From Artocarpus heterophyllus (Eukaryota; Streptophyta; Magnoliopsida; Rosales; Moraceae): a DNA stretch of 64,000 nt. Shown here piece by piece: positions 24,123 through 34,700 of the stretch (the stretch's first letter is position 1; every line of letters starts with the position of its first letter). The notes under the pieces were generated by a model that saw only the letters and a list, made by a program, of their open reading frames with translations, ran no database searches and was not told the DNA's origin. Both the position numbers and the translations under genes were made by a program. Location: positions 7,710,981-7,774,980 of the forward strand of contig CM046339.1 in the NCBI GenBank assembly GCA_025403435.1, written 5' to 3'.

Positions 24123-27073
24123 TGTAACGCCCGTCTATTTCATGTAACGAACCACGTTAAGTTAGTAACGTTAATAAGGAATGTTATTAATAATAACGTT
24201 ATATGATATGATATGTGATGTGCATGTTACTAACTTTTTATGACAAGTTTTGTGACAGGTGACGACCGCATGGGATCGTTGTGCTCTAGTGTTCATGTGA
24301 AATTTAAGCATATGTTTATTTATGATGCAATGATGTATGAATGTTTTATGTTATGGCATTTAATGACTAATCGGCAGGGCAAACTTTTAAGCTCGGCAGG
24401 CCAAACTTCTTGCCAGAGAACGGCAGGCCAAAGAACCTCACCGGCAGGCGGAACTTGCTGGAACCGATAGGCCGAAGGGGAAAACCAACAGGCCGAACAT
24501 GGCTGACGAGCAGTCAGCAGAAATCTCTCCAAAATTATGGCTGAGTTAATTATGTTAATTGGGTGATTTAATGTGATTAATTGGCATCATAATGGAATGA
24601 TTTATCAGTTAAGGAAATAAAAGGGGTTTGACTTGCATGATTTATGTCAATTTATATGGTTTCCAATTTAAATAGGGCAAAACATGGTAAGTATTGAGTG
24701 GGAGATTGGACTATCCTTCTTTCTCTCTTTCCTTCCACGCCAATAGCCCTTAACAATCAGAAAAAAAAAAATTCCGACTTAATGAAGGGAATTGAATTCC
24801 CATCAATTATGTTTAATATGTTAAAAATTTTTAACATTTCCTTTTTCATTATTTTCTCTCCTTCTCACGTTTTCCTCTCAGAAAAATTTCTGAGACGATC
24901 TTTCATTTCTCTTTCTCTTCTCTTCTCCATGAGTTCTTCCTCTCTCTCTCTCTCACGAAAATTTTCTGAGTACATTGAAAGAAAAATCTTGTTTCGTTGG
25001 TTAATTCAAGGATTTTGAGAAGAAACTTCAAGGTATGTATTCGGTTTTCTCTGGTATTTTTGAAAAGAAATTCTTCTCCTCGTTTCGTCTACAATATCTT
25101 TCTTGAGGTATTGTGTTTTGTCTCGAAATTCTAAATGTGATGTTATGCATATATGTTATGTGGTGCTTTCTAATTTCATGTCATATGAATGTTTTATGAA
25201 AATATGATATTTCCATCTTATACCCTCACAGTAATATGTTGCTGTATAATTTTGAAAGTATGAAAAATGTAATGATTATTCAAGGGGTAAAAATGATGTT
25301 TTCATGAAAAATTGTTATAATATGCATATGTAGGAGTATGATAGATGAATGTGTTTTATTTATATGTTATGAAATGTTATGTATGTTTAAAAGATTTTAT
25401 GATAATAAATAATTTCATGCATGATAATATGATGCTTGTATGAAGTTTTAAATTAAAATATAAATATATTAATTGTTCAAAAATGTTTTATTTAAAAGAT
25501 AATTATATTCAAAATGTATGGTTTGTTTTATATGCTTAAGGTAATTTTTATGATTTAAGAAAAATCATAATAACATGTTTATGTGATGACGATTTTATGG
25601 TTATGAATTATGTTTATAATATGAGATGAGTGTATGGATAGTTCATGATATGTATTGATTTTTTTTATTGCATCTTTAAATGATAAATGGCATGAACACT
25701 CAAGGATCCGAGCACATCGAGACCGCGGCGTCGTCACCAAGTGCATTTTTAAGGTTAAGTAAGCTATCGTTAAGGTAAGTACATTCTCACCTGCAACATG
25801 ACACCTTTTTCAAGGTTGGATGATATATTTACAAGGATACTCATGATGATTTTATGATGATTTTTCCTTAAAGGATTTCTTATGAAAGATTTTCATGATT
25901 TTTAAAGATATGCATGTATAATGATGACAAGTTTCAAAGTATGAAAAGTATGTATATATGTATCACCTAATAAGTGTTGCACACCCAATGTTATGAAATG
26001 TTATGTTATGATGTCATGTTTGGTTTGGGATTAGCTACCCTTCTCTTCTCAAGACGGCGCGCCTATGATGATGTTTATGGTGCAACACTTGGACCCTTAA
26101 GATAAAATGGATTAAGTTTTAAAATGGTTAACGTTACGAAAGATATGTTCTATGAAATTGTGCTTATGGCACTTTTATGATACGATGACAATGATGATGA
26201 TGATGCTGACGTTTATAAAATGTTTAAAATTGTGAGAATATATGTACTTACTAAGCTGTAGCTTAATCATGTTTTATATGTCATGTTGCAAATAAGGGTA
26301 AGAGAATCATAGACTAGGTGGAGGACATGGGAAGGCGTGTGAGCAACATGAATGATGAATTGTAACCGGAAGCACGCCAAGAAAATGATTTTATATATAT
26401 ATATATATATTTTTTGAACATGTTTTTGTGTTAAGTTTTTAAGAACACTTATATTATGGTTTTATATGTTATTTTCTTATGAATTATGAACTTCCGCTAT
26501 ATTTTACGTAAAGTTGGTATGTTTAAAATTAAGTTTTCCAAAGGAATTTGGTCTCGGACGGCCTGCCGAACTCTATGGCCGGCCTGTCAGGCCTGCCGAT
26601 CTAATTTTTTGGCCTGCCAAACATGGATGAATTTTTAATCCGAGTAGCAAAGCCTCTGCCGGCCTGCCAGTTGAGGGAATTTCGGCCTGCCGAAGTCCCA
26701 AGTTTGGCTTGCCGAACTGTGGGAACAAATGGATTTCTAATGATGTGATGATCAAAGAGTTTTAATGTGATATTTTTATAAGTCCTGATTTTACAAATTG
26801 ACAAACCTATATTATTATATAAGTTCATGATTAATTTAGATTATAAATGAATAAATTATGATAAGGAATAATTTAGACAATGCTTTTAGAAACAACGTTA
26901 AGTTTAAAAAAAAAATAAAAAATGCATGAATAGATCCTGGTACCGTAAGTTTAAGCACTTTTAAAATCCATAATAATGATTAAGTTTGATATTATTTATA
27001 ATTTTAAAGTTTATGCATGTACAAATGTAAGTATGTAACGATATCTGTGACGTCCGAATTAAGGGGCGTTACA
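24123..27073 (+). repeat. 3' LTR of the chromovirus
   Basis: Counterpart of 16372-19277, with intact TG...CA ends. It differs by scattered substitutions and by unit number in both palindrome arrays (24371-24500 and 26556-26719). An (AT)n run at 26395-26410 also differs. Substitution load indicates an insertion older than the copia at 31975. Confidence 0.9.
24371..24500 (+). repeat. Promoter-proximal palindrome array, 3' LTR (6 units)
   Basis: Six degenerate CGGCAGGCCGAAC units, against three at the same place in the 5' LTR. They lie about 165 bases before the TATA-like box at 24666. Confidence 0.75.
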
Positions 27074-27758
27074 TGTACTTTGTTGGTGAATGTTGAAAAT
27101 GGTTTTGGTGTGATTTAGTGACATTTGGGATAGCATTAATTTTTTGATTGCTTTATGGATTTCTTTAGTTAAAGGCTTCAATATATTTTCTTTTTCTGAT
27201 TTATTGAGGGGATGGGATTTAGTTAACGTGCATTTGTGATTAAAACAACTACAGTATTATAATCACATTTAACTTGCATCATTGATTACCCTGTTGTTGT
27301 TTAAGAGTGTCCAAGTGCTATATATATGCTTTTGTTTGTCCAATGTTTTGCTTTTTATGTTGCGTCTTTTTTTCCTTGTCCTGTGCAATCACATCAAACT
27401 CTTTTCTTTGCATGACCCTCGTACATGATAAGGAAAAAATATATACTGGCATCCTGCTTTTACTCTGTCTCTCTTTTCGAATACAACGTTCCCCTTTGTT
27501 ATCATTAAAATTTTTTTCTTATTCAAAAAAAGGGCACAGCCAAATTTAATCCAAACATAATATCAAAAGCAAAAAAGTGCTTTTATTTGGCTATGTTTGT
27601 CGACATAATATCAAAACTTGCTGCATCCACATATGACATATACCGTATTTTTGTGTTTGTTTGTTTGGTTTTTCAAATCATATTGTTATCATAAATGCAA
27701 TACAGAATTTTGACCTTTACTCTACAGTACTATTGTTTTCGAAGAGGGTGTTGTCAAT

Positions 27759-27970
27759 GATACCATATCTGTAATGCTTTTCAATGCAATACAGAGTTTT
27801 GACCTTACACATCTTAATTCCCAAGTTGATTTTCAGTTTACCGAAAATTTCCTATATTTGTTAATGATGCCACATCTGTGGTGCTTTTCAATGCAATACA
27901 GAATTTTGACCTTACACATCTTAATTCCCAAGTTGCTTTTCAGTTTATCAGAAATTTCCTATATTTGTTT
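27759..27970 (+). repeat. 106-bp tandem duplication inside the CACTA element
   Basis: Two adjacent copies (27759-27864 and 27865-27970) each run from GAT-CCA-ATCTGT through CTTTTCAATGCAATACAGA, TTTTGACCTTACACATC and AATTTCCTATATTTG. They are non-coding and probably lie in an intron or spacer. The rest of 27079-28330 holds nothing recognisable. Confidence 0.7.
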
Positions 27971-28335
27971 CTCACAAATACTTTGTTAGGAGTGTTCGTA
28001 AGTCTGAGTCTCTTTCTCATTCTATATGTTTAGTTGTCATTGTGTACATTGTTCTTTCTTGTATAACTTCTCACTTTTTTCATGCTGACCGGGCTACTTA
28101 GTGCTTATATCATCAAGAAGCATTATTTTGGCAGGTGATTTTTCAAATCTAAGATTTCAAATCATGTGTTGTTTAGTTCATTTGTTGTAATAATGGCCTC
28201 ATGAGCTCCAATTTAGCTAAAGTTGGCCCAAATTGCTAGTGACTTGTGTGTTGATGTGTCTTAATCTATATAATAATACACAGCACTTGTGTGTTAATGC
28301 AATAAGCCTTGTAACTGTGTTCTGGACACAATTAT

Positions 28336-28977
28336 TGGCTTTATGCATCGTTGCACCATATATGGACACAATTTACTATATGGATCCACTTCGTGGAAAC
28401 ATGTGTGAGGAGTTAAAGGAGCTAATGTCATAGTAAGTTTTCTAAATTCTTAATAAACTTGTGTCAAATCATGACTATTTGTATATATTTTATCGTAATC
28501 ATTTCTTTAATCGATTTTCTATTTCTATGAATATAGAGCTCTTTCCATGTTCAACGATATTCTTAAAAGAGTGCCTAGTTTAAAGAAACCACATTGGATC
28601 CGTGTTCAGGTAAGTTAATTTATATATCATCAATAAGTATTAAGCTATATATTAAATTTTCATACGTCAAGTGATAACATATTTTGTTTTGTAAATAGTG
28701 CCCTCGTCAACCATCAAATACAGAATGCGGATACTATATAATGCGTTATATGAAAGAGTTCATTGATTCTGTTTTTGGTGCTATATATGTGATGGATGAA
28801 GGGGTAAGTGCATAATCTTATTATGTCAAATTTAGTTTAGAGTTAGAAAAAATACTAGTTTAAGGAATTATTATCTTTTTTTTTTGTTTGTAGTTTTTCA
28901 AGAAGCAAACTTACACAAAAGAAGAGATCGATGAAATTCGAAGCGAATGGGCGGATGGTCTAACTCCTTTTCTTTAG
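28336..28977 (+). pseudogene. Ulp1-like cysteine protease (C48) carried by the CACTA element
   Basis: Four coding pieces: about 28336-28432 (MDTIYYMDPLRGNMCEELKE), 28537-28609, 28699-28803 and 28894-28977. The last three join in phase through GT-AG introns. They encode HWIRVQ, then CPRQPSNTECGYYIMRYMKE with the catalytic Cys in TECGYY, then a tail ending PFL-stop. This is the C-terminal half of the Ulp1/SENP-like domain often found in plant CACTA and MULE elements. The first piece runs into TAG near its splice site, and the catalytic His-Trp block upstream is not intact, so I treat it as broken. Its role in transposons is unknown; Ulp1 enzymes remove SUMO. Confidence 0.75.
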
Positions 28978-29299
28978 GCTATGGTTTTTAAGGCCTAACA
29001 CATGTATTTAATTTAGTGAACATCATGGATGTATTTAATATTAAAGAATATATTTCGATTTAGATAACTTTTTTTTATGTGATTTAGTTAATTATTTTAA
29101 ACGTTAATCTATAATATTTTGAGCTATCACATGTTGTCAATGACTTATAAGTAGCAAAATATATCTATCTTCCATGTGTAAAAGTTATTACATGTATGCA
29201 TGAATTTATGGAATTCATAAAAAATATATATTTATTTTTTTTGTAATAAAAAATATATTTATATATTTGCAATTATATTTATTTCAAATTTTTTTTAAA
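28978..29299. other. AT-rich 3' region of the CACTA element
   Basis: No gene seen. It contains several AATATATTTAT-type stretches and leads into the right subterminal repeats. Confidence 0.4.
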
Positions 29300-29319
29300 A
29301 GAATAAAAAAAAAACACAT

Positions 29320-29531
29320 TACATGACGTTTGCGCCATATAAAACAAAAAAGAGAGTAAAATATTAAATGGCGGGTGTTAAATCGACTGCCATTTAAAGC
29401 ATGTAATTTTAGCCGTCTTCTATTATCCGATGATTTTTAATGGCACCTCGATCCATGGCGCTTTTTGACCGCCGTCTAATACTTTTAATGGCGGTCAAAA
29501 ACCGTCATTGATTGGAGATTTTTTAGTAGTG
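29320..29531. repeat. CACTA right subterminal repeats and terminus
   Basis: GGCG/CGCC units (TGCGCCAT, ATGGCGGGTG, ATCGACTGCCATTTAAAG, ATGGCGCTTTTTGACCGCC, AATGGCGGTCAAAAACCG) mirror those at the left end. The element ends in TTTTTTAGTAGTG at 29531 and is followed by the TAG duplication at 29532-29534. Confidence 0.8.
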
Positions 29532-29534
29532 TAG

Positions 29535-29669
29535 TGAGGGAATATGATTGCCTATATGTTAGCTAATTCCTTTTTTAAAAATGGTTCTAACCTTGTTGCG
29601 ATGGATCACATTCCCGGTTTTGCTGATTCTGCTGTTTTAGCCGATTTGGCAGTTGAACAAGGTTCTTAA
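29535..29669 (+). pseudogene. LINE RNase H, last part, displaced by the CACTA element
   Basis: Starting at 29538 in the same phase as the frame that ends at 13585, it reads GNMIAYMLANSFFKNGSNLV and MDHIPGFADSAVLADL, ending at TAA 29667. This is the A-N-x-A-H-x-L-A type end of plant LINE RNase H, here with A-Y for A-H. It proves that the CACTA inserted into the LINE. Confidence 0.8.
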
Positions 29670-29740
29670 AGAATTTCAGTCGAAAAAATGTGGAGTTAAA
29701 AATGTTGTTTGCTCCATAAAAAAATGAGTCAAGATTTGTT

Positions 29741-30631
29741 GTCCCCTGTTTGCTGTCTCAATGCCTGTCCCACCAGTTAAATATTGGCACCTTAACGCAC
29801 TTGGACACATCAGCCAATAATAGAGTTAACGTTAACGATGGCCTAACGAAACGCCCTTTTTGACTGTGTTATGGAATACCATATGAAGAACAAAACCGAA
29901 AAAACCCAGAAACCCTTTTTGTTTGTGAGCTCACTGTAATATCAACTAACCCAAAAAAGTGAAGACCCTTTTTCATTTTCTTTCTCCCTCCATCTTCAAT
30001 TAAAAAAAAAAAAATCATGACTCTCGCTTTAAACCAAAACTGAAAACCAACAAAAAGAAAACCACCAAAAACTGGGTATTTGAAACTCAGAAGTGAAAAA
30101 GATTCAATTTGTTTTCATTTGAGCAAGAAACCAAAATAAAAAAAAAACAAATCAAACGATGATTCGCTTAAAAAGAACGAGGAAGAAGAGATTTTATAGA
30201 TTTTTTTCTTCAATTCTTGAAAGAAGAAAAAGACAGAAGAAACTTGAAAAAAAAAAACAAAAACTCACTTCGTTTGTGTTCTTTTATATCGCCACCAATC
30301 ATTTTATCAAATCAAAGGAAAACAAATGGCTCTCTCTCAAAGTCCAAGATTTTCGTCCATCTGGACACTTAATCTTTTTTTTTCTTTTTTGTATTGCTTC
30401 AGCTTTCTTTTCGGACGGTTAATGCATTTCTCAGAAAAGTTCGAAATTGAGAAAAGAAAAGAAAAGACAACAGAGTCATAATTTTGAAAACAGACGGAGC
30501 TGCAAAACAAATAGCCAAAAAAATGGTTAGTGTTCCGTTTAGCGTTAACTCCATCACTGGCTGATGTGTCGAAGTATATTGAAGTGTCAATATCTAATTG
30601 GTGCGAGATTCATTGGGACAGCAAACGGGGA
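29741..30631. mobile_element. Non-autonomous element with about 110-bp terminal inverted repeats
   Basis: 29741-29848 is the degenerate inverse of about 30526-30631. Shared blocks are CCGTTTGCTGTC/TCAATG, ACACATCAGCCA and GAGTTAACG. The size (about 890 bases) and long TIRs suit a Mutator-like non-autonomous element, but no convincing 9-bp duplication was found. The interior (29880-30525) is A- and CT-rich like a gene leader and has a weak 87-codon open stretch at 30159; I find no domain. Confidence 0.6.
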
Positions 30632-31049
30632 GAGCTGGACTTCTAAAATATGGGTAATTCTGTTAGACTTTTCAACAGCTGTGGTAGAAAAAGAGGTAGT
30701 GGAAGTTAATTATGAAGACGTTCATCTTTTTTCTTTTTTCTTTTTTCTTTTTCTTTTTTTTTTTTTAACGTATGTTGCAGAAAGATAATGCAGGTTGTGG
30801 GTATAAACAAGGCAGATTGATAAGTTAATAAAATGTAAGAGATCGGAGAATTTTCAGCCATGTCAAAAATTTTATTGTTTTAAAGTTCACGAGATAAGTT
30901 AGAATAATTGGCGGAGTTAGAGGTATTTACAAAAGTAATTCATAAAAAAAATTTTATTGATATGTACTAGAATGGAGGGGCCAAGATTTGAGCACCCCTC
31001 TTTTTTTTATTACATATAAGAATATAGTGGTAGATGGATTTTTTAAAGG
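30632..31049. other. Sequence without recognised gene
   Basis: A T-rich run lies at 30725-30768. Nothing else was recognised. Confidence 0.4.
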
Positions 31050-31170
31050 TATTTTTAAAATAAATGACCACAACTTTTTTAAATTAGATAAATGACCTCT
31101 TATAAGTAATAAATTTGAGTTTATACGGTCATTTGTATAATTTAACAAAGTTATAGTCATTTATTTTAAA
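31050..31170. repeat. Short inverted-repeat element (MITE-like)
   Basis: TTTTTAAAATAAATGACCA near 31053 is mirrored by GTCATTTATTTTAAAAA at 31152-31168, giving a compact hairpin of about 115 bases. No family was assigned. Confidence 0.5.
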
Positions 31171-31211
31171 AAGACTATTAAAAAGGCCACCTATTTTTAA
31201 TTTCCCTTATG

Positions 31212-31213
<2 letters not shown>

Positions 31214-31246
<33 letters not shown>
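31214..31246. repeat. (TA)n microsatellite
   Basis: Uninterrupted TA dinucleotides next to the left end of the following foldback element. A second short (TA)n lies at about 31715-31730 in the right arm. Confidence 0.9.
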
Positions 31247-31249
<3 letters not shown>

Positions 31250-31957
31250 TTTTAGAGCTTTCCACGCTTTGCCATTTGAACTTTAAAAATCATAATTTCT
31301 CCTTTTGAACTTTCAAAGTTTCCACTTTGGTCCCTAAACTTCCTATTTTTTAATTAAATAGATGGAATTAAGCCTATATAATTTTTACATTTTTCTTTTT
31401 AAGAGAAAAATGAGATTTAATCACACCTAAGTTTTGTTTCACATTTACGCTCTCACTTGACAATTTTTTTATTATTTTTATCTAAACTCTCATTTAGAAA
31501 AGTTTATTTGCACATTTCTTCCTATCTTTAATATATAACTCATTTAATAAGTCGATTTTGTTGTCAATATCTGAATTTAAATAATAAAGAAGATGAGTTA
31601 TGCATTAAAGATAAAAAGATATCAGCGAACAATATTAACTAAGTAAATGAGAATTACACATTAAAAATGAGAATAAATGTGCATGCAAACACTCTCTAAA
31701 TGAGAATTCATACATATATATATATATATAAAAGAAGTCATAAGTGACAATGTAAACATGAAACAAAACTTAAGAGTTAGAGTCTTTTTTTTACCCTTAC
31801 AAGTGACCCATGTGTAAATCATATAGGCTTATTCTATCTATTTGAATAGAAAATCAAAGGTTCAGGAGGCAAAATAAGAAGTTTGAAAGTTCAAAGAGTA
31901 AAGTGGTAATTTTTAAAAGTTCAGAAGATAAAGGAGAAGAAACACCAAAGCTTAAGG
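31250..31957. repeat. Foldback element, roughly 300-bp arms around a 49-bp loop
   Basis: 31250-31543 pairs with 31593-31957 over nearly its whole length. Matching blocks include ATCTTTAATATATAACTCAT against its inverse at 31593-31612, AAGTTTTGTTTCACATTTAC, TTGAACTTTCAAA and TTAAGCCTATAT. The right arm has an extra stretch of about 65 bases near the apex. No coding potential. The copia element begins only 18 bases to the right. Confidence 0.75.
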
Positions 31958-31969
31958 GTCATTGGTATT

Positions 31970-31974
31970 AATAA
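31970..31974. repeat. Target site duplication of the copia element (left)
   Basis: AATAA, repeated exactly at 41669-41673. Confidence 0.9.
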
Positions 31975-33410
31975 TGTTAGACATGTATGCTCTAAGGAGT
32001 AAAAATGTAATACGTTTTTGGAGACATTTTTATCAATAAAGAATTTATTCATTTATATATACCAAATATTGTCCTCTTTACGTTCATATTTGTTGAATGT
32101 ATGATAAGCAAACAGTAGTCTGAGACTGTCAGTCTAAACCTTAAGAGTTGGGCATATGATGGGATGATTATGCGGTAGACACGACTCTTAAGGTGATGGT
32201 CTAAAATATATGATCCGCAATCGAGGGAATAAAGTTGGGCGCTTTATTCATGTAAAGATTGTTATGTTGTCTATATCCCTTTTGGGAGATGGTTTGTCTT
32301 GGCCATCGGAGTTGGACTCCGTGAATAGAAACATTGGCGCGTTGTCATAGGTGACGATGTGTTGGATCGGGACATAAAGTGAATTGATTTGGATTAATAA
32401 TTCTGTCTTGTCAAATTGATTCACTTTAGACAATCATTTGTATTGTATCTTAATCCTGAGATGAATAATGGGCCCGTTGTCTCGACTTGTGTCTTTTGAT
32501 GTACCAATGGGTGACTCCCACATCTCTATAGTGGCATGCATGCCGGTACGTTGGAGGCATGACTCTTGGTAGCGTAGACTTGTTATTCATAGATATGGAA
32601 TCCATAGCTCCTCTTTAGGAGTAATGATATCCTCTTATATGCGTTGTCCTGTAATTGGAAAAACTGGAGCGCTCAACCATTTGGATACATAGGTGTAACC
32701 GAATGGTATACTATCTTTGGATGGTAAGTTTTCTAATGGTGAGACAATGGAACGTAAGATAAAAATAATCGGGAAGGTAAGACAGAACTTGTCCTTAAGC
32801 CGATTATGGATGATCATATGGGGATACGAACACTATGATATGTCATGGAGACTTAGCTACACGAGCTTCGTAATTCTATAAAGTTCGAGAGTGCAGCTCC
32901 AAGCTTTTAGTGGAGTAGCGTTGGAGTTGATAATTGTGAAATGTATATCTGGGATATTGGGTTTCATAGTTATCATAAGCTTGAACTTTATAGGTCCATT
33001 TTGGTCCCCTTTGCTAGCTCACAAAATCCTGTAACGACACGGCGTGCTTTTTCAATAATTGGTGACTTATGTCGGATTTATCAGATTGGTTTAAAATTTA
33101 TAAGAATCAAATAATTCATGTCTGTTTATCGGTTGAATTAATTATGTAAGAAATTAGTTCAAGATGAACTTGTTGAATTATGGCGTTCGGATAATTCTTG
33201 TCTGTTTATCGGTTGTTTTAATTTTGGACAATTAGAACAAGATAAACTTGTAGAATTATTGTGAATTGATTTATTTTCTTAGAGATTATCTTGATAAAGT
33301 TTGTTTTGATCAGATATCTTTTCTATTGGGCTATTTGAATCAAAACTGAGACTTTATCCTTTAGAATCTCGGGTGGAAAATAAAAGATTCGCGGAGATTT
33401 TTTCTCGGCA

Positions 33411-33490
33411 GTTCGGCCTACCGATCAGAAAGTTCGGCCTGCCGAACTGGCCAGTTCGGCCTGCCTATCTCACAGTTCGGCATGCCGACC
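33411..33490 (+). repeat. Promoter-proximal palindrome array, copia 5' LTR (4-5 units)
   Basis: Units are GTTCGGCCTACCGATC, GTTCGGCCTGCCGAAC, GTTCGGCCTGCCTATC and GTTCGGCATGCCGACC, spaced about 18-20 bases. They lie about 120 bases before the TATA box. The unit is the same sequence as in the chromovirus arrays, although the two elements belong to different superfamilies. The copy in the 3' LTR is 41072-41151. Confidence 0.85.
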
Positions 33491-33607
33491 GCGACAGCTA
33501 AGATTACGCGTTTTTCACGCGTATCTTATCAGATATTGATCCGAACTTGATTCTATTTCGATTTTTGAGACCTAATCTGATATGGACTGACCCCAAGGAC
33601 CAATAGG

Positions 33608-33615
33608 TATAAAAA
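33608..33615 (+). promoter_or_regulatory. Copia LTR TATA box
   Basis: TATAAAAA followed by a GGGAGTGAG context, about 400 bases before the LTR end. It is the likely core promoter for the genomic RNA; the 3' LTR copy is at 41269-41276. Confidence 0.65.
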
Positions 33616-34009
33616 GGGAGTGAGTCTAATGATTTACTCAGATCAATTTGAGAGATTAAGAGTGATACTCTTCTAGTGAGCATCTAAAAACTCCCTGAGA
33701 GCTTATGTTCATAAATCACGAACACTAGCTTTGGGTTCTCTCTATTGGTTGGAAGGAGAGTCACCGGTGGAAGAGCTGTACGTGTGAGCCCACACTCACT
33801 CCGGTTGTGGATAGAGAATAGCAAAGAAGACCAGTTGGTTGAGGCTCTTCTGGAACGTTACTTCTCTACACAGGTCGCGGAGGTTCTTCAGCACACTGAG
33901 GTTAGTAAGATCTGTTTAATTTATACATATAACATGTCAAACTTGTGTTTTGGAAAATACTCTGATGAAAAATTTTTAAAATTCCGCTGCGCACTTTGTT
34001 TCCAACAAT

Positions 34010-34021
34010 TGGTATCAGAGC
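34010..34021 (+). other. Primer binding site, tRNA-iMet
   Basis: TGGTATCAGAGC, a perfect match to the complement of the plant initiator-Met tRNA 3' end, two bases after the LTR. Confidence 0.95.
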
Positions 34022-34510
34022 CCAGGTTTTTTACATAAATTTGCAAGTTTGTGATTATGTTATATGCATAAATTTTGTGATCTTAATCTCTCCAATGCTT
34101 GAATTAAATTTTATAGAGAGATGGCACTCTAGGTTTCTATATAATATATATGTTGTCATGGATTATATGGTGAATGTTTATTAATTAATTATGGTTGATT
34201 AAATTGTTGTTTAATTATTTATTAATTAATTAATACCGGTTATGGTTCCTTAGAGGTTAGAATGTGTATCTAGGTTTTTCATGTAATTAGATGGCGGACT
34301 ATCATCTCCGTCTAGGAATTATTATTTAATTTGTAAGAATTTTGTAATTAAATAATTATTCGGAGAAGACGGAACGAGAAGTCGGATCTTGAAGATAGAT
34401 GATGGCGCCTCCAGGTATTTCCTGAGTCTCTAATTTTATGTTTTTGAATTGTTGAAAATAAAATTGATGAATTGCATTAAAATTGTATTTTCTAGATTGA
34501 GGGTTTTCTG

Positions 34511-34700
34511 CTCGGTCGGCATGCCGGACCTCACAGTTCGGCAGGCCGAAGGTCACAGATCGGCAGGCCGGACGTACGGTCCGGCAGGCCGACAGTGGGG
34601 CAGAAATTTTGGTGCTCTGCCGGCAGGCCGAACCTTCATGTTCGGCAGGCCGAACCACCATGATCGGCAGACCGATCACCCAGATCGGCCTGCCGACCGA
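34511..34700 (+). repeat. Second palindrome array in the copia leader
   Basis: About nine units read (A/T)TCGGCAGGCCGAA or GATCGGCAGGCCGG, spaced 18-25 bases, within the transcribed leader. They face the opposite way to the units in the LTR, just as the chromovirus has two arrays of opposite reading. The rest of 34022-35100 has no gene. Confidence 0.8.

Larger units (their letters stand above)
16372..27073 (+). mobile_element. Ty3/gypsy chromovirus, Tekay/Del-like, full length but decayed
   Basis: The element has two LTRs of 2906 and 2951 bases beginning TGTAACGCC and ending GGGGCGTTACA (mutated in the 5' copy), a perfect TGTAC duplication, a tRNA-iMet PBS, a gag-pol frame in the order Gag-PR-RT-RNaseH-IN-chromodomain, and a purine tract before the 3' LTR. 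Very long LTRs starting TGTAACGCC and the IN/chromodomain layout are typical of plant Tekay/Del elements. It lies inside the CACTA element. Premature stops and at least three frameshifts make it non-autonomous today. Confidence 0.9.
13586..29531 (+). mobile_element. CACTA (En/Spm) DNA transposon, interrupted by a chromovirus
   Basis: It starts CACTACTACAAGAT and ends with the inverse of CACTACTAAAAAAT (12 of 14 terminal bases match). It is flanked by TAG/TAG. Both ends carry subterminal repeats with GGCG and CGCC cores. Inside are a transposase (TNP2/DUF4216) remnant and a Ulp1-like protease. Without the nested 10.7-kb chromovirus it is about 5.2 kb, shorter than autonomous members, and the main transposase domain is missing, so it is a defective derivative. 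Its insertion interrupts the LINE RNase H frame. Confidence 0.9.
7746..29669 (+). mobile_element. Decayed plant LINE (non-LTR retrotransposon), split by a CACTA element
   Basis: The order ORF1 (DUF4283-like plus CCHC), AP-type endonuclease, reverse transcriptase, zf-RVT and RNase H is that of plant L1-type LINEs with an RNase H tail. The body lies at about 7746-13585. The last part of the RNase H domain is displaced to 29535-29669 by the CACTA insertion. The 5' end and poly(A) tail are not sharply defined; an A-run at 29717-29723 shortly after the stop may be the tail. Multiple frameshifts and stops make it inactive. Confidence 0.85.
31975..34007 (+). repeat. 5' LTR of the copia element
   Basis: It matches 39636-41668 base for base except for the noted substitutions. 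A palindrome array (33411-33490) lies upstream of the TATA box (33608-33615). The open stretch at 33745-34038 and the minus-strand ones at 32248 and 32635 recur unchanged in the other LTR and are LTR sequence. Confidence 0.95.

Noticed and set aside
27307..27549. 80-codon Phe/Cys-rich open frame after the chromovirus
   Set aside because: Low-complexity, no domain, and placed in CACTA non-coding sequence upstream of the protease exons.
33745..34038. 97-codon open frame in the copia 5' LTR
   Set aside because: It is identical in the other LTR, crosses the LTR end and PBS here, has no domain, and is explained as LTR sequence.
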